Shown here one piece after another: positions 8,232 to 16,603 of a stretch of DNA of 21,300 bases. Made by a program: the position numbers and the translations under genes. The DNA is from Thalassiosira profunda (lineage: Eukaryota; Bacillariophyta; Thalassiosirophyceae; Thalassiosirales; Thalassiosiraceae). The stretch is taken from NCBI GenBank assembly GCA_036939355.1, contig JALLAP010000742.1, positions 1 to 21,300 on the forward strand. Reading direction: 5' to 3'. Under the pieces are notes generated by a model. The model was not told where the DNA came from and made no database searches. It worked only from the letters and a program-made list of their open reading frames with translations. Numbering within the stretch: position 1 is the stretch's first letter; the number at the start of each line of letters is the position of its first letter.

Positions 8232-9201
8232 ATGGGGAACCGCAAGAAGAAAAGAGGGCAAGAACGGAAGGCCAAGGCCGCGGCGGGCGGAGGAAACGCT
8301 GCGTCCGATTTGGCCAATCAAATGCGTTCTCTCAGCCTGCCCGGCGGCAATGCCACGTTGGAATGCTACCACGGCTGCCCGGGCGCTCCTCCTTTGCCTA
8401 CCGGGCACCCCATCCATGATTTTATGAAACATTTGATGGGTTGGTTTACGAGGCCATTTGCAAGAAGGGGAATACTGGCATGGACTTGACCAAGGAGGTT
8501 GTGAGAGCGTCCATGGTTGCAACCAAGGATCTGTCGACATGGGAGAGTGTGGCACTTCGTCAACGGACTGTGACGCACCTGATATCCGTGGGAGCAGAGT
8601 GGAGGCTGAACAACAATCTTTCGAGGGCGCAGGCATACTCTATTTTTTGTGTCTTGCAGATGCAGTTCCTGTTGGATGCTCAACTTGGCAAGGTGCCGCC
8701 AACAGATATTGTCAGATGCGTATCACGGCCTGGTAGGGATATGACGCACGATCCTGCGAGGGCAACGGCAATGTTTCTCTGCAAGAAGGTCGAATGCCGT
8801 TGCCTCGACGGTCTCAAGTTAGTCTACAAGAATGACGTCAAGGTTGGATTGTGTTCGGTGTGCAGGAAGAAATCTGAAAGGAAGAAGCTTTTGCAATGCT
8901 CCCGTTGTGAAATGATTCAGTATTGTAGCAAGGAATGCCAGGTCAAGGTAAGCACAACTGTGAGATAATGCGAGAAATCGTATGATCATCATTCTAATGC
9001 TCAATATGTCTGGCACCAACATTGCAGGATTGGCCCAATCACAAGGACGCATGTCGTCATAACGCTACAGAACACGAGAAGATGGTACAGATTGCAAAGG
9101 AAGGAAAGATAAAGCAATGGGCTGATCAGAGGGCTGTGGATGGTGTGTACTCTGAAGACAACTGGGACAAGGAATTGAGGGGAGGAAAAGATGCGAAATA
9201 G
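8232..9201 (+). CDS. MYND zinc-finger protein, two exons, with a one-base frameshift
   Basis: The gene starts at ATG 8232 (MGNRKKKRGQERKAK, a basic nuclear-type N-terminus). It reads through LECYHGCPG and PTGHPIHDFMK, then loses frame near 8426-8431. It continues in the next frame as TFDGLVYEAICKKGN to the MYND finger. Restoring one base in the AAA run would join the two. The zinc finger is CSVCRKKSERKK..CSRCEMIQYCSKEC, interrupted by an intron at 8948-9027, then DWPNHKDAC. It has all eight Cys/His ligands. MYND fingers bind proline-rich partners in transcription or signalling proteins. The middle part is helical and unassigned. About 296 residues would result if the frame were intact. A CYHG element near the start is, from memory, common in protist MYND proteins. 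The gene ends 114 bp from the convergent Prp3 gene. Confidence 0.78.
8948..9027 (+). other. Intron of the MYND gene (80 nt)
   Basis: The donor GTAAGC follows CAAG at 8947 and the acceptor ATTGCAG ends at 9027. Splicing in phase 0 joins CQVK to DWPNHKDAC and completes the MYND zinc ligands, which supports the junction strongly. Confidence 0.93.
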
Positions 9202-9315
9202 ATCGTCAGATTGCGTGCAAGCTCCTTGGTAAATCATTGGCAAGACGTGATCTTTGTTTCAAGGTGGATGGACTCGTAGAGAAGCTTTTTTTCTAGAGGC
9301 GTCGTCTCTAAATCC

Positions 9316-11556
9316 CTAAGTCATGGCGTCGTTCCCATCACCAGTTGAGCTCCAACCATCGCCCAGGCGAAACCTCAATGCCCCATCTCCCTCCGCCACG
9401 CCGCCAACGCCAGCCTTCCCCTCGACGTGCCCGGCAGCCAGGTCCCAGTAGTGCGCCACGCCCTTCGCCTCCAATATCCTCCTGGCGACTCCCGCGTCCT
9501 CGGCCGCCTGGAACATGAAGGAGTGGAACGCCCGCTTCACCGTCATCCCCGTCCATATCAGCTCGCACTCGTTGTGCGGGTTGAACTTCTTGCGCTTCTC
9601 CTTCTTCTCCCCACCTTCGCCCCCCTCCTCCTCGTCTTCGCCCACCATGAGCTCCTCCTCGGACTCGTCCTGGTCCTCGTAGAAGTCCTCTCCCCGCCAT
9701 CGCATCCGCACCGTCATGAGGCGGGTGTAGCGCTTGATGGCCTTTTCGCCCCCTTCTGCCACCACGAGGCTGAACCCGCTGCCCTCGCACTCCAAAACAC
9801 CCCCGGTTATGCCATTCTGCTGCGCGTTCAAGTCCACCTTCGCCCGGTGGTAGGGATGACTCATGTCCTTCACATAGAACAGGGCCACCTTCACGCTCTG
9901 ACTGGTATCCTCCTGCAACTTCCTCGCGTGCTTCGCGGCCTTCTGCTCCTTCGTCAACTTCCGCTCCGCGTTCATCTTCTCGTGCTTCATCTTCCGGGCG
10001 TGGACCTGTTCCATCACCTTCGCCTCCATCTTCGACGGGTCCAACACCGCCTGGTCGCCCAGGACCTTCATGTAGTTGCTCAGCGTCAGCCGCGGTTCCG
10101 GGGGCTGGATGAGGCCGGCGGCCTGCAGGTCCTGCTGCTCCCGCAGCCTTTCCGCTCTCCGCAGTTTGCGATGGCGCTTCCGCTCCGCCTTCGTCAGGTG
10201 CAGGGTGGGGGGTTTGTTTTTGGCCGCCTCCTTCGCCGCCCGCTGGGCTGGCGTCAGGATGGGCACGGGATGCTGCAGCAGCGCGTGCGTTTTGGAATGC
10301 GACAGCGAGGCGTGCTGGTAGCACTTTTTCGTCAATTCCGCGTGCCGCTCCTCGTCCTCTTTATACTGCTGCGCCACCGATGCCGCATCGACGACCGCCG
10401 CCTCGTCCTTCTTGACCCCCCGCTTCTTCGCTCTCGCGGCAATGGCCTTCCCCTCCTCCCCCGCCAATTCCTTGCGCAACTTGGACGGCAGCAGCTCGGC
10501 ATCCCACCACTCCATCGCATAGGGCATCGAGGAAGTGGCCGCCCTCAGCGTCGCTGCCACGGCCATATCGTTCTTCTCCAAGTCCACGTCAGACACCGAC
10601 GTCAATATCTTCTTCTTCCCCGTATAATCGTCCAACTCCAACTCGGGCGCGTCAACTCGGGCCGGGAGTCGCTTTTCCATGACGGTGCCCGCCTCCCCCG
10701 CCCCATAATAGCTCCCTCCCCCCTCTTCCCCAATCACCGCGGCCATGCCCACGCTTTTCACGACGTTCCCCGCCTTTCTTCCGCTAATGAATCCACTCTC
10801 GGCGGCCCGCGCGGCCTGCTCCCTTTTCTTCTCCCCCAACGCGATGTACGTCCCCGGAGCCACAAAATTCAGGGGCCGGGAATGCAGCCGGCCTTTGGAC
10901 GTGGGGGCCAGCCGATTGTCCAACACCACCTCCTCCTCTTTGACTGGCTTTTTCCCCAGCTTGGCCTCCGCGACCATGCCCTTCTTGTCCTTCTTTATTT
11001 TGGGGGGCGGCTCTGCAGAAGATGCAGCGGCCACCGTGTCGATCAGATAGGGGTTGATTTTCTCCGCGGGCTTGACCGGCGCCGCGTTCGACCGCAGCTG
11101 CTCCTCCCGCTGCTGCTTCTCCAGCAAGCGGGTGGGGGCGGTGCTGGTCATGTCCAGCTCGAACACCTTCGCCCGCTTGGCGGATTTGTCATTCTGGACC
11201 GCGGCCTCCGGGGGTCGCTTTGTTGATTTTTGTGTGGTGGTGGCACCGGCTGTTGTTGCTGGCGGCGCTGGTTTGGCGGCCCCTCCGCCAGTCCGGGCCT
11301 TTAATGCGGCCAACCGCGCCTGGACGGAGGCCTGGAGGGCCGCCGCCCGGGCCTTGGGGTCGGCGGGCTGGCCATTGTTGTTTGCGGATGCACCAGCTGC
11401 TGTTGATGTTGCAGTGGGCGCTCCGTTGGCGGGCGGATTGGCCGAGAAGCGGCTCTTTTTGGCGCCGTCCTCCTCCTCTCCAGCGCCGCCGGCGGGGCCC
11501 TGGTCGCCCCACCGCCTCTTCCGCCGGCCGGACGGGGGAGGCTCGGTCGTTGCCAT
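9316..11556 (-). CDS. PRPF3: U4/U6 small nuclear ribonucleoprotein Prp3
   Basis: This is a spliceosome core protein that binds the U4/U6 duplex within the tri-snRNP. The protein has 746 residues from the ATG at 11556-11554 (MATTEPPPSGRRKRRWGD). It contains an Ala-rich helix (RAAALQASVQARLAALKART), the INPYLIDT motif, and the central Prp3 domain with VHARKMKHEKMNAERKLT and RKLQEDTS. It ends in the ferredoxin-like DUF1115 domain, with VALFYVKDMSHPYHRAKVDL, GGVLECEG and NPHNECELIWTGM. An acidic loop (EDQDESEEELMVGEDEEE) and a Gly-rich stretch interrupt the last domain. Human PRPF3 has 683 residues, so the length fits. The frame is open 79 codons further upstream, but that stretch is low-complexity and unlike Prp3. 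No intron is seen. The gene is divergent from the propeller-like gene. Confidence 0.95.
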   Translation of the reverse strand: MATTEPPPSGRRKRRWGDQGPAGGAGEEEDGAKKSRFSANPPANGAPTATSTAAGASANNNGQPADPKARAAALQASVQARLAALKARTGGGAAKPAPPATTAGATTTQKSTKRPPEAAVQNDKSAKRAKVFELDMTSTAPTRLLEKQQREEQLRSNAAPVKPAEKINPYLIDTVAAASSAEPPPKIKKDKKGMVAEAKLGKKPVKEEEVVLDNRLAPTSKGRLHSRPLNFVAPGTYIALGEKKREQAARAAESGFISGRKAGNVVKSVGMAAVIGEEGGGSYYGAGEAGTVMEKRLPARVDAPELELDDYTGKKKILTSVSDVDLEKNDMAVAATLRAATSSMPYAMEWWDAELLPSKLRKELAGEEGKAIAARAKKRGVKKDEAAVVDAASVAQQYKEDEERHAELTKKCYQHASLSHSKTHALLQHPVPILTPAQRAAKEAAKNKPPTLHLTKAERKRHRKLRRAERLREQQDLQAAGLIQPPEPRLTLSNYMKVLGDQAVLDPSKMEAKVMEQVHARKMKHEKMNAERKLTKEQKAAKHARKLQEDTSQSVKVALFYVKDMSHPYHRAKVDLNAQQNGITGGVLECEGSGFSLVVAEGGEKAIKRYTRLMTVRMRWRGEDFYEDQDESEEELMVGEDEEEGGEGGEKKEKRKKFNPHNECELIWTGMTVKRAFHSFMFQAAEDAGVARRILEAKGVAHYWDLAAGHVEGKAGVGGVAEGDGALRFRLGDGWSSTGDGNDAMT

Positions 11557-11946
11557 CGTCGAGGTCGAGTGGCGAGCACGAGGCAGCAGGCTTGTAGTCG
11601 AACCACAAAGTGTGCCCCCCCCACTCGCCCTCGCCCCCCCTTCCGAGGTCAGCCTATCCAGGGGAGTTGCTCCCCCCTGGCTTCGCCAATGTGAATCAAG
11701 CAAGGAGAAGCCCCCTGGGACAGCCTCTAGCAAAAAAGTTGCTCCCCCCGGGGGGGGGTGCGTGCGAGACGAACGAAGAGAGAAGAGAACCAAGAACCAT
11801 CAACATCAACACCAAGACCTTCACCTGCCGCAACGGAAGCCGCAGCCCTGTGCTCTCTCTAGAGGTGAAGCGGCGCAGTTTGGCCGGTTCTACGGTTGCC
11901 CCACACCCTCACAGCCACTAGTCGCTTAAGTCTCTTTGTTATCAAC
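11557..11946. promoter_or_regulatory. Divergent intergenic region between Prp3 and the propeller-like gene
   Basis: This 390-bp region holds an imperfect inverted repeat at 11658-11680 (CCAGGGG and CCCCCCTGG arms). A second copy of GTTGCTCCCCCC sits near 11738, followed by C6G9 at 11743-11758. These G/C runs may form hairpins. Both promoters must lie here. No TATA box is obvious. Confidence 0.4.
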
Positions 11947-13647
11947 ATGTCAAGCGACAGCGGCGGCAGCATCGAAGATGCGAACAGTGCATCGCCCAGT
12001 GAAGCTGAACTGCCTTCTCCGGAAACAGAACCAGATATGCCGGAAGACAGCACGGAACCTGCTACTGTTGGCCCTGGCGATGCGCAAGACAACACAGTTC
12101 CCACTGCCGCACCAGCAGGCAATCCTACCTGGCGCTCCTTCCTGGACACGTTCATTGTGGTCACACTTTGGCGTCGCTGTCGGGGACGGCGAGGAGGTGC
12201 GCACCCGCCTGACCACGAGAGACGGAGACGTTCAAAGTGGGGCGAGCGGCTGGGGATAGCAGGCAGTATTGCTACCATCCTGTGTTTCATCGCTGGAATA
12301 GTGTTTCCCATCCTTGCTGGCCTTGGAATTTTCCCCAAGAAGGAGGATGATTCTCCCACGCAGCCTTCGACTGCCCCGCCTTCAAAACAGACTTCGACGG
12401 TCACACCTCCGACCTCCAGGCCTTCGGTGCCTCCGACGCAATCGCCCTCTCGGACACTTGATTGGCGTATGATCGGGTCGGTGGATGATTTCTTGGAAAA
12501 CGAAGACACTTCGGACTTTCCAAGATCAGTTCTGTCGATGAGCACAAACGCCGAAGGGACTATCATCGCCGTCGGTCTTAGTCCTACCTACAACATCGAC
12601 CCATTGGCGGAAATTTACCAGCTTTCAAGCAAAAGAAATTCGCAGTCGTCGTGGGAACTCTTGGGCAATCCCATTAAGACGGACCCAATCCATCCTGCAG
12701 ACAATGTTATTCTCGGCCCCAACCGACTTGCCGTGTTTTGGTCTTGGTACCCCAACATAAGTAGTCCCACTGGGCGCATGCAGGTGTATTCACTCGGAGA
12801 TGACGATCAATGGGAAGTTACTCGGACGATTGACATCCACGATCTGTACCATCCCAACCCTAACAATCCTGACACTGTGTGGAAGCAAATTTCGCGCGTC
12901 TACGGCTCGCCAGATGGGACAAAAGTAGCTTTTGTGGGCCTGGAGGACGTCGAGGTGGGGCGTGAAAGCCACACTTACCTGCAAGTAAGGGACACAGAAA
13001 GTGGCTGGAGGCATGGAAGCTTGCTAAAGTTCGAGCGTGCGTCAGGATTCTATGCTAGGGGTGTGGCGCTATCAGAGAACGCGGAGGTGTTGGTCTTAGG
13101 CCGCTTGGGAGGATTTGCGGAAGTATATGAGTATGTCGGTGGTCTCCGTTGGGAACTCCCGGTCCCTCTTAATTGCTGTCCTGGCTGCGCATTTGAAGGA
13201 TCGAAATCTTGTGCTCAGTCGATCGCTATATCGGGCGATGGCAAAACTGTGGCCATCCTGGATCCAGGAGGTACGAAAAGGGGCCGTGTCTCAATTCACA
13301 AGTGGATCAGAATTGGCAAATGGTCGTTTGTAGATTCCATCGATGTTGCGCCCTCCGAATCCATCAATGGTGGTCAGCCCATGCATCTTTCACACGATGG
13401 GACGGTCATTATGCTGGGAGTCCAAGTAACATCTGGACTCGACAGATTCGAAGAAATCAGAGCTTTCAAGTTTGACAACCAGAGCCAGATCTACCGCGAA
13501 GACTTTGTCTTTGAACCTTCGGAACACATTGATCGAGATTATGATGCCCGCACCTGCACACTTCCGTCCCAGCGAACAAACATGTTGGCTTGTATCTTGG
13601 AAGGTTCTTCTGGTGATTCTGTCGCAGCGTTTGAGCACAGTCGGTAA
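11947..13647 (+). CDS. Single-pass membrane protein with a beta-propeller-like extracellular domain
   Basis: The protein has 566 residues. The start is the ATG at 11947 (ATCAACATGTC); the open frame upstream has no ATG. An acidic, Ser/Pro-rich N-terminus of 60 residues and a basic patch (RRCRGRRGG, ERRRRSKWGE) precede one TM helix at 103-129. That gives a type II topology with the N-terminus in the cytosol. A Pro/Thr/Ser-rich stalk (134-170) leads to a C-terminal domain with repeated blade-like strands: SMSTNAEGTIIAVG, YGSPDGTKVAFVG, ALSENAEVLVLG, AISGDGKTVAILD, HLSHDGTVIMLG. This S-x-D/N-G-T-x-v-A-v-G pattern is like WD40 or integrin-alpha-like propellers. Such stalked propeller proteins are common in diatoms. 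The ligand is unknown. It converges on the hydrolase gene with 52 bp between. Confidence 0.85.
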   Translation: MSSDSGGSIEDANSASPSEAELPSPETEPDMPEDSTEPATVGPGDAQDNTVPTAAPAGNPTWRSFLDTFIVVTLWRRCRGRRGGAHPPDHERRRRSKWGERLGIAGSIATILCFIAGIVFPILAGLGIFPKKEDDSPTQPSTAPPSKQTSTVTPPTSRPSVPPTQSPSRTLDWRMIGSVDDFLENEDTSDFPRSVLSMSTNAEGTIIAVGLSPTYNIDPLAEIYQLSSKRNSQSSWELLGNPIKTDPIHPADNVILGPNRLAVFWSWYPNISSPTGRMQVYSLGDDDQWEVTRTIDIHDLYHPNPNNPDTVWKQISRVYGSPDGTKVAFVGLEDVEVGRESHTYLQVRDTESGWRHGSLLKFERASGFYARGVALSENAEVLVLGRLGGFAEVYEYVGGLRWELPVPLNCCPGCAFEGSKSCAQSIAISGDGKTVAILDPGGTKRGRVSIHKWIRIGKWSFVDSIDVAPSESINGGQPMHLSHDGTVIMLGVQVTSGLDRFEEIRAFKFDNQSQIYREDFVFEPSEHIDRDYDARTCTLPSQRTNMLACILEGSSGDSVAAFEHSR

Positions 13648-13699
13648 TTGTAATGCTTGCTATGGAGAAAGATGCTGGCGGAAGCCGGCTCCGAAACTT

Positions 13700-14956
13700 T
13701 CACCGCCTTTGCAAAAAGTCCGTCATGTTGTCCACAAATCGTTGCCTCTCGTCGGACAAGTGACCGGAGTGATCCGCCCGGGCTATGATGCTCCACGTTC
13801 GATCCACATCCCTCCCCAGGTTGGTAAACAATTCCGCTTGTGTCTGCGGCGGTGCGTACGGATCCTGATCCCCGGCAATCACCATCGTGGGCACGTTCAC
13901 CAAGTTCGGGTGGCATTCGTTCAATTGGTGCAAATTCCACCACTGCACCTTGATCGGGTCGCTCACCAACGCCGCCTCCGCGAACAGCTTGGCCGAGAGG
14001 GGAGGGAACATGCCCTCGTTGGTAAAGTCCTCCATGGCATTGTCGTACGCGTTGCACGTCGCCATTTCGTGGACGGGAAAGTCGTCGTGGTCGGTGTGCC
14101 CCCAGTGTGGATCCTCCGATTCCGGTGGAGGAATGGAGTATTTGATGTTCGGGTTGTAGATGGACGAATACAGTATCAATTTCGACAGTGCCTCGGGGTG
14201 CCGCTGGGCCATGATCTGCGCAATGAGTGCCCCGTGGCTCCACCCCAGCAAGGAAGGCGCAGAACCGTCGCTGCCGTCGTTGCTGTGCTTGTTGCGTATC
14301 CAATTCAGCACTGAAACCGCGTCCGAGACACACTTCAGCGGTTCGACAAACCTCGATTCATCCTTGGGAGTTCCCCCAAACCCACGAAAGTCCATGGCGT
14401 AGGGCTGTATCCGGCCGGTATTGTAAAGGGCATCGACGAGCGATCGGTTCTCGCCTCCCTCCGCGGATGCTCCCCTGCCCACGAGATGATACACCGGGAC
14501 GGCGCTCCACGTCCGCCCGTGCAGCAGTAGCACGGGCGTTCGCTCATTTGGTTGCTCATTTTCGTCGTCACCATCAGAGTTGGTATCAATCGAATATACC
14601 GCCAGTGGATGCCCGTCATCTTCGGCGTGGACCGTGTGAACATTCAAACCTTGCAACAGTGCAGCGCCTTCCGGGCTATCCAACGGGGTGTTCTCGATGG
14701 CGGATCTCGTGGCAGTCGCGGCACTTGCAGAAAAGTTCCTTTGCAGCGATACGCGCGTTATATTTTGGTGCAATGGCCCTCTCCGGCACGCGGACGGCGC
14801 GATTTGCAATGCGCAGCGCGCTGAAACCAAGGGAGACGATCGAGCAGGTGCACCGACGCATCTCGTGTTGCCCGGGGCCGCAGCCAACGACGAAAGGCTC
14901 GTCCGGCCATTTCCGCGCCTCAGCCCGGCTCTCAATATCATCGGCGCCGTTGCCAT
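13700..14956 (-). CDS. Alpha/beta-hydrolase, probably mitochondrial
   Basis: The protein has 418 residues from the ATG at 14956-14954. Residues 1-85 are Arg/Ser/Ala-rich without acidic residues, and RNFSASA (73-79) looks like a mitochondrial presequence cleavage site. The hydrolase core has the oxyanion strand PVLLLHGRTWS (141-151), DFRGFGGT (189-196) and the nucleophile elbow GWSHG (238-242, Ser240). The acid lies in IAGDQDPYAP (Asp365 likely), and the catalytic His is in DHSGHLS (His399, or His396). The full triad is therefore present. A cap-like insert of about 80 residues (275-350) lies between the elbow and the acid. The substrate cannot be told: esterases, epoxide hydrolases and lipases share this set. 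A further ATG at 15064 would add 36 residues and is less likely, because the added part lacks presequence character. The gene is divergent from the plastid-protein gene. Confidence 0.87.
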   Translation of the reverse strand: MATAPMILRAGLRRGNGRTSLSSLAAAPGNTRCVGAPARSSPLVSARCALQIAPSACRRGPLHQNITRVSLQRNFSASAATATRSAIENTPLDSPEGAALLQGLNVHTVHAEDDGHPLAVYSIDTNSDGDDENEQPNERTPVLLLHGRTWSAVPVYHLVGRGASAEGGENRSLVDALYNTGRIQPYAMDFRGFGGTPKDESRFVEPLKCVSDAVSVLNWIRNKHSNDGSDGSAPSLLGWSHGALIAQIMAQRHPEALSKLILYSSIYNPNIKYSIPPPESEDPHWGHTDHDDFPVHEMATCNAYDNAMEDFTNEGMFPPLSAKLFAEAALVSDPIKVQWWNLHQLNECHPNLVNVPTMVIAGDQDPYAPPQTQAELFTNLGRDVDRTWSIIARADHSGHLSDERQRFVDNMTDFLQRR

Positions 14957-15315
14957 CGTCCTCGAGCAAGGCCGACCGCCATTACAGAGCCGCCGCGCGG
15001 CATAGGAGGGCGGCAGCTTTTCGTTTTCGCAGTGTGGGAGGGCGTGTGGGATTTTGTGCTCCAAAGAAGAACAGACAGACGCGAGCCAAAGCCAAGAACG
15101 CCACGCACGTGTCCCACATCAAGTCCACGTCAAATGGGAGATTAATTCCTCTGTAGGGGATACGGCGGAATAGTATGATGACGTCACGTTCAAGTTTGAA
15201 CCGCGCGACAAACGCGCGCAACGGCGATGGGATTTCCCTCTCGCTCCTCCCTCGCCGCTCCGCCCACATCTCCTCGTGCACCGACGTTGCCGTCCTCCCC
15301 CTACGCCCCATCACC
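14957..15315. promoter_or_regulatory. Divergent intergenic region with CRE-like (TGACGTCA) and G-box elements
   Basis: The 359-bp gap carries a perfect palindromic TGACGTCA at 15179-15186, an ACGTCA at 15127-15132, and a CACGTG at 15106-15111. All lie within about 210 bp of the ATG at 15316. In the diatom Phaeodactylum, TGACGT and ACGTCA act as CO2/cAMP-responsive elements bound by a bZIP factor (established for a plastid carbonic anhydrase). Here the match is by sequence only. Confidence 0.5.
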
Positions 15316-16062
15316 ATGAAGCTCTTCGCCGCCCTCGCCCTCGGCCTCGCCGCCACCACGGAGGCCTTCTCCCCGGCCGCGCGGACGACCGCGCCCCGGA
15401 CCGCCCTCAGCGCCACCGCCACCGAGTGGGACCTCGCCAACATCGGCCGCTCGGTCCGCATCGAGGGTTCCTCCCGCGAGCACTGGGAGTTCCCCGACCC
15501 GAACCAGGAGATCGTCCAGGTCGGCGTCGACTCCAACGGCCGCCCCGTCGAGGCCCTCGTCGAGCTGTGGATCGGACCCGACTGGACCCCCATGAAGGTC
15601 AAGGCCTACACCGAGGACGGCATGATGCGCCCCGTCCAGGCCCTCATCGGCACCCGCAACAAGGCGGCCGCCATCGACATCAACAACACCGGCCCGGGCG
15701 ACTTCCCCCTCAACGCCGCGGCCGCGTACGCCGGCCCCTCCATGGTCGGGCAGCGCGCCGACCTCCTCACCGCCAACCAGGGACGGTACATCGAGGGCGG
15801 GGCCGTCCACTCGGTCAACTTCGACGCCACCGTCGACCAGGTCCAGGTCCTCCTCTACACGGACACCCGCCAGCTCAACGCGCAGGTCGAGCTCCTGAAC
15901 GGGCCGAACAACTTCAAGCAGAAGTACGAGGTGTTCACGAACAACGGACTGCTCAACAGCCTGTACGTCATCTTCAACACGCCCGGGGCCGGGAACGTCG
16001 TCCGGGTGACCAACTTGGCGCCCCTGGAGTTCCCCTGCAAGGCCTTCATCGCCTCCGTATAA
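15316..16062 (+). CDS. Plastid-targeted protein of unknown function, strongly codon-biased
   Basis: The protein has 248 residues. MKLFAALALGLAATTEAFSPAART is a signal peptide with an EAF|SP junction, the classical ASAFAP-type entry signal for a red-lineage secondary plastid. A short transit stretch (RTALSATA) follows. The mature part starts near TEWDLANIGRSVRIEG and includes VELWIGPDWTPMKVKAYTEDG, RPVQALIGTRNKAA and YVIFNTPGAGNVVRVTNLAP. It looks like a repeated beta-strand protein with no TM helix. I do not know its function; I recall similar proteins in other stramenopile algae only as hypotheticals. Codon choice is extreme, with nearly all codons ending in C or G. This is unlike the neighbouring BTB or MYND genes and suggests high expression. 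The same bias produces long false open frames on both strands here. No intron is seen. Confidence 0.88.
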   Translation: MKLFAALALGLAATTEAFSPAARTTAPRTALSATATEWDLANIGRSVRIEGSSREHWEFPDPNQEIVQVGVDSNGRPVEALVELWIGPDWTPMKVKAYTEDGMMRPVQALIGTRNKAAAIDINNTGPGDFPLNAAAAYAGPSMVGQRADLLTANQGRYIEGGAVHSVNFDATVDQVQVLLYTDTRQLNAQVELLNGPNNFKQKYEVFTNNGLLNSLYVIFNTPGAGNVVRVTNLAPLEFPCKAFIASV

Positions 16063-16603
16063 ATGATAAACGGCTAGCTGAGCTATGATTGAGTCTCCCC
16101 CCAAAATATGGGGAGATTGGAATTCGTTTGTGCAAAAGCTACGGGGGAAGGCCTTTGAGGCAGCATTCTCCCCCTGAAACTTAAACTTGGCGCGGGGACA
16201 CCTCGGGGGAACCGGGCGCTCAATGCAGCCCCATGAGCTTTCTGGTATCGCTGGGGAGGATTTATTTGTTGTTCATAGGTATCGAGACTAATAAAGATGT
16301 AGTGGGGCTACACACTAGAAGATCCTTTCTCAACTCTCCGCTGAACCACGCTGTTGGTGCATGTTACGATACTTGTGATATGTCTTCTTCAGCACCAGAA
16401 GCAGGAGGGTGAGCCAAACATTCTCCCTAACAATCAAGAGTATACTTACCTAGAGAGGTGATATCCATCGGAGCTCATCAGGGGAGAGTTGGGTTCAGGT
16501 TTTAGCACCGGCCCTTCAGCATGTGCTTGCTGTTTGTTTTATTTCAGTTGAAGATCCAGACCACAAAGAGACAGGGAGTATTGAAACAGAGATGTTTATC
16601 CTA
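16063..16603. other. Long convergent gap with splice-like signals on both strands
   Basis: This 541-bp gap is the only long convergent one. It contains a hairpin at 16094-16116 (TCTCCCC and GGGGAGA arms, 9-nt loop) and an AATAAA at 16290-16295. It also has a plus-strand donor-like GTGAGC near 16409 with an acceptor-like TTTTATTTCAG ending 16547, and a minus-strand donor-like GTAAGT near 16447. No protein of convincing length is encoded. It may hold long 3' UTRs, a UTR intron or a non-coding transcript. Confidence 0.4.
16094..16116. other. Hairpin in the 3' flank of the plastid-protein gene
   Basis: Arms TCTCCCC (16094-16100) and GGGGAGA (16110-16116) pair over 7 bp around the loop CCAAAATAT. 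It lies 32 bp after the stop codon, so it would be in the 3' UTR. Its role is unknown. Confidence 0.6.

Noticed and set aside
9427..11226. 599-residue plus-strand open frame
   Set aside because: It lies wholly antisense to Prp3, is Leu/Arg/His-rich low-complexity, and has no known motif. The high GC of Prp3 codons explains the lack of stops.
11557..11793. 79-residue N-terminal extension of Prp3
   Set aside because: It is low-complexity and unlike Prp3, whereas the ATG at 11556 opens a typical basic Prp3-like start.
14957..15064. 36-residue N-terminal extension of the alpha/beta hydrolase
   Set aside because: The inner ATG starts a good mitochondrial presequence. The added residues would bury it.
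14982..15602. 206-residue minus-strand open frame across the plastid-protein promoter and start
   Set aside because: It is antisense to the clear leader of the plastid gene and has no recognisable feature.
15276..16104. Long open frames (270 residues plus, 267 residues minus) overlapping the plastid-protein gene
   Set aside because: The extreme C/G third-position bias of the real gene removes stops from the other frames. Their products are Arg/Pro- or Gly/Val/Asp-biased with no fold.
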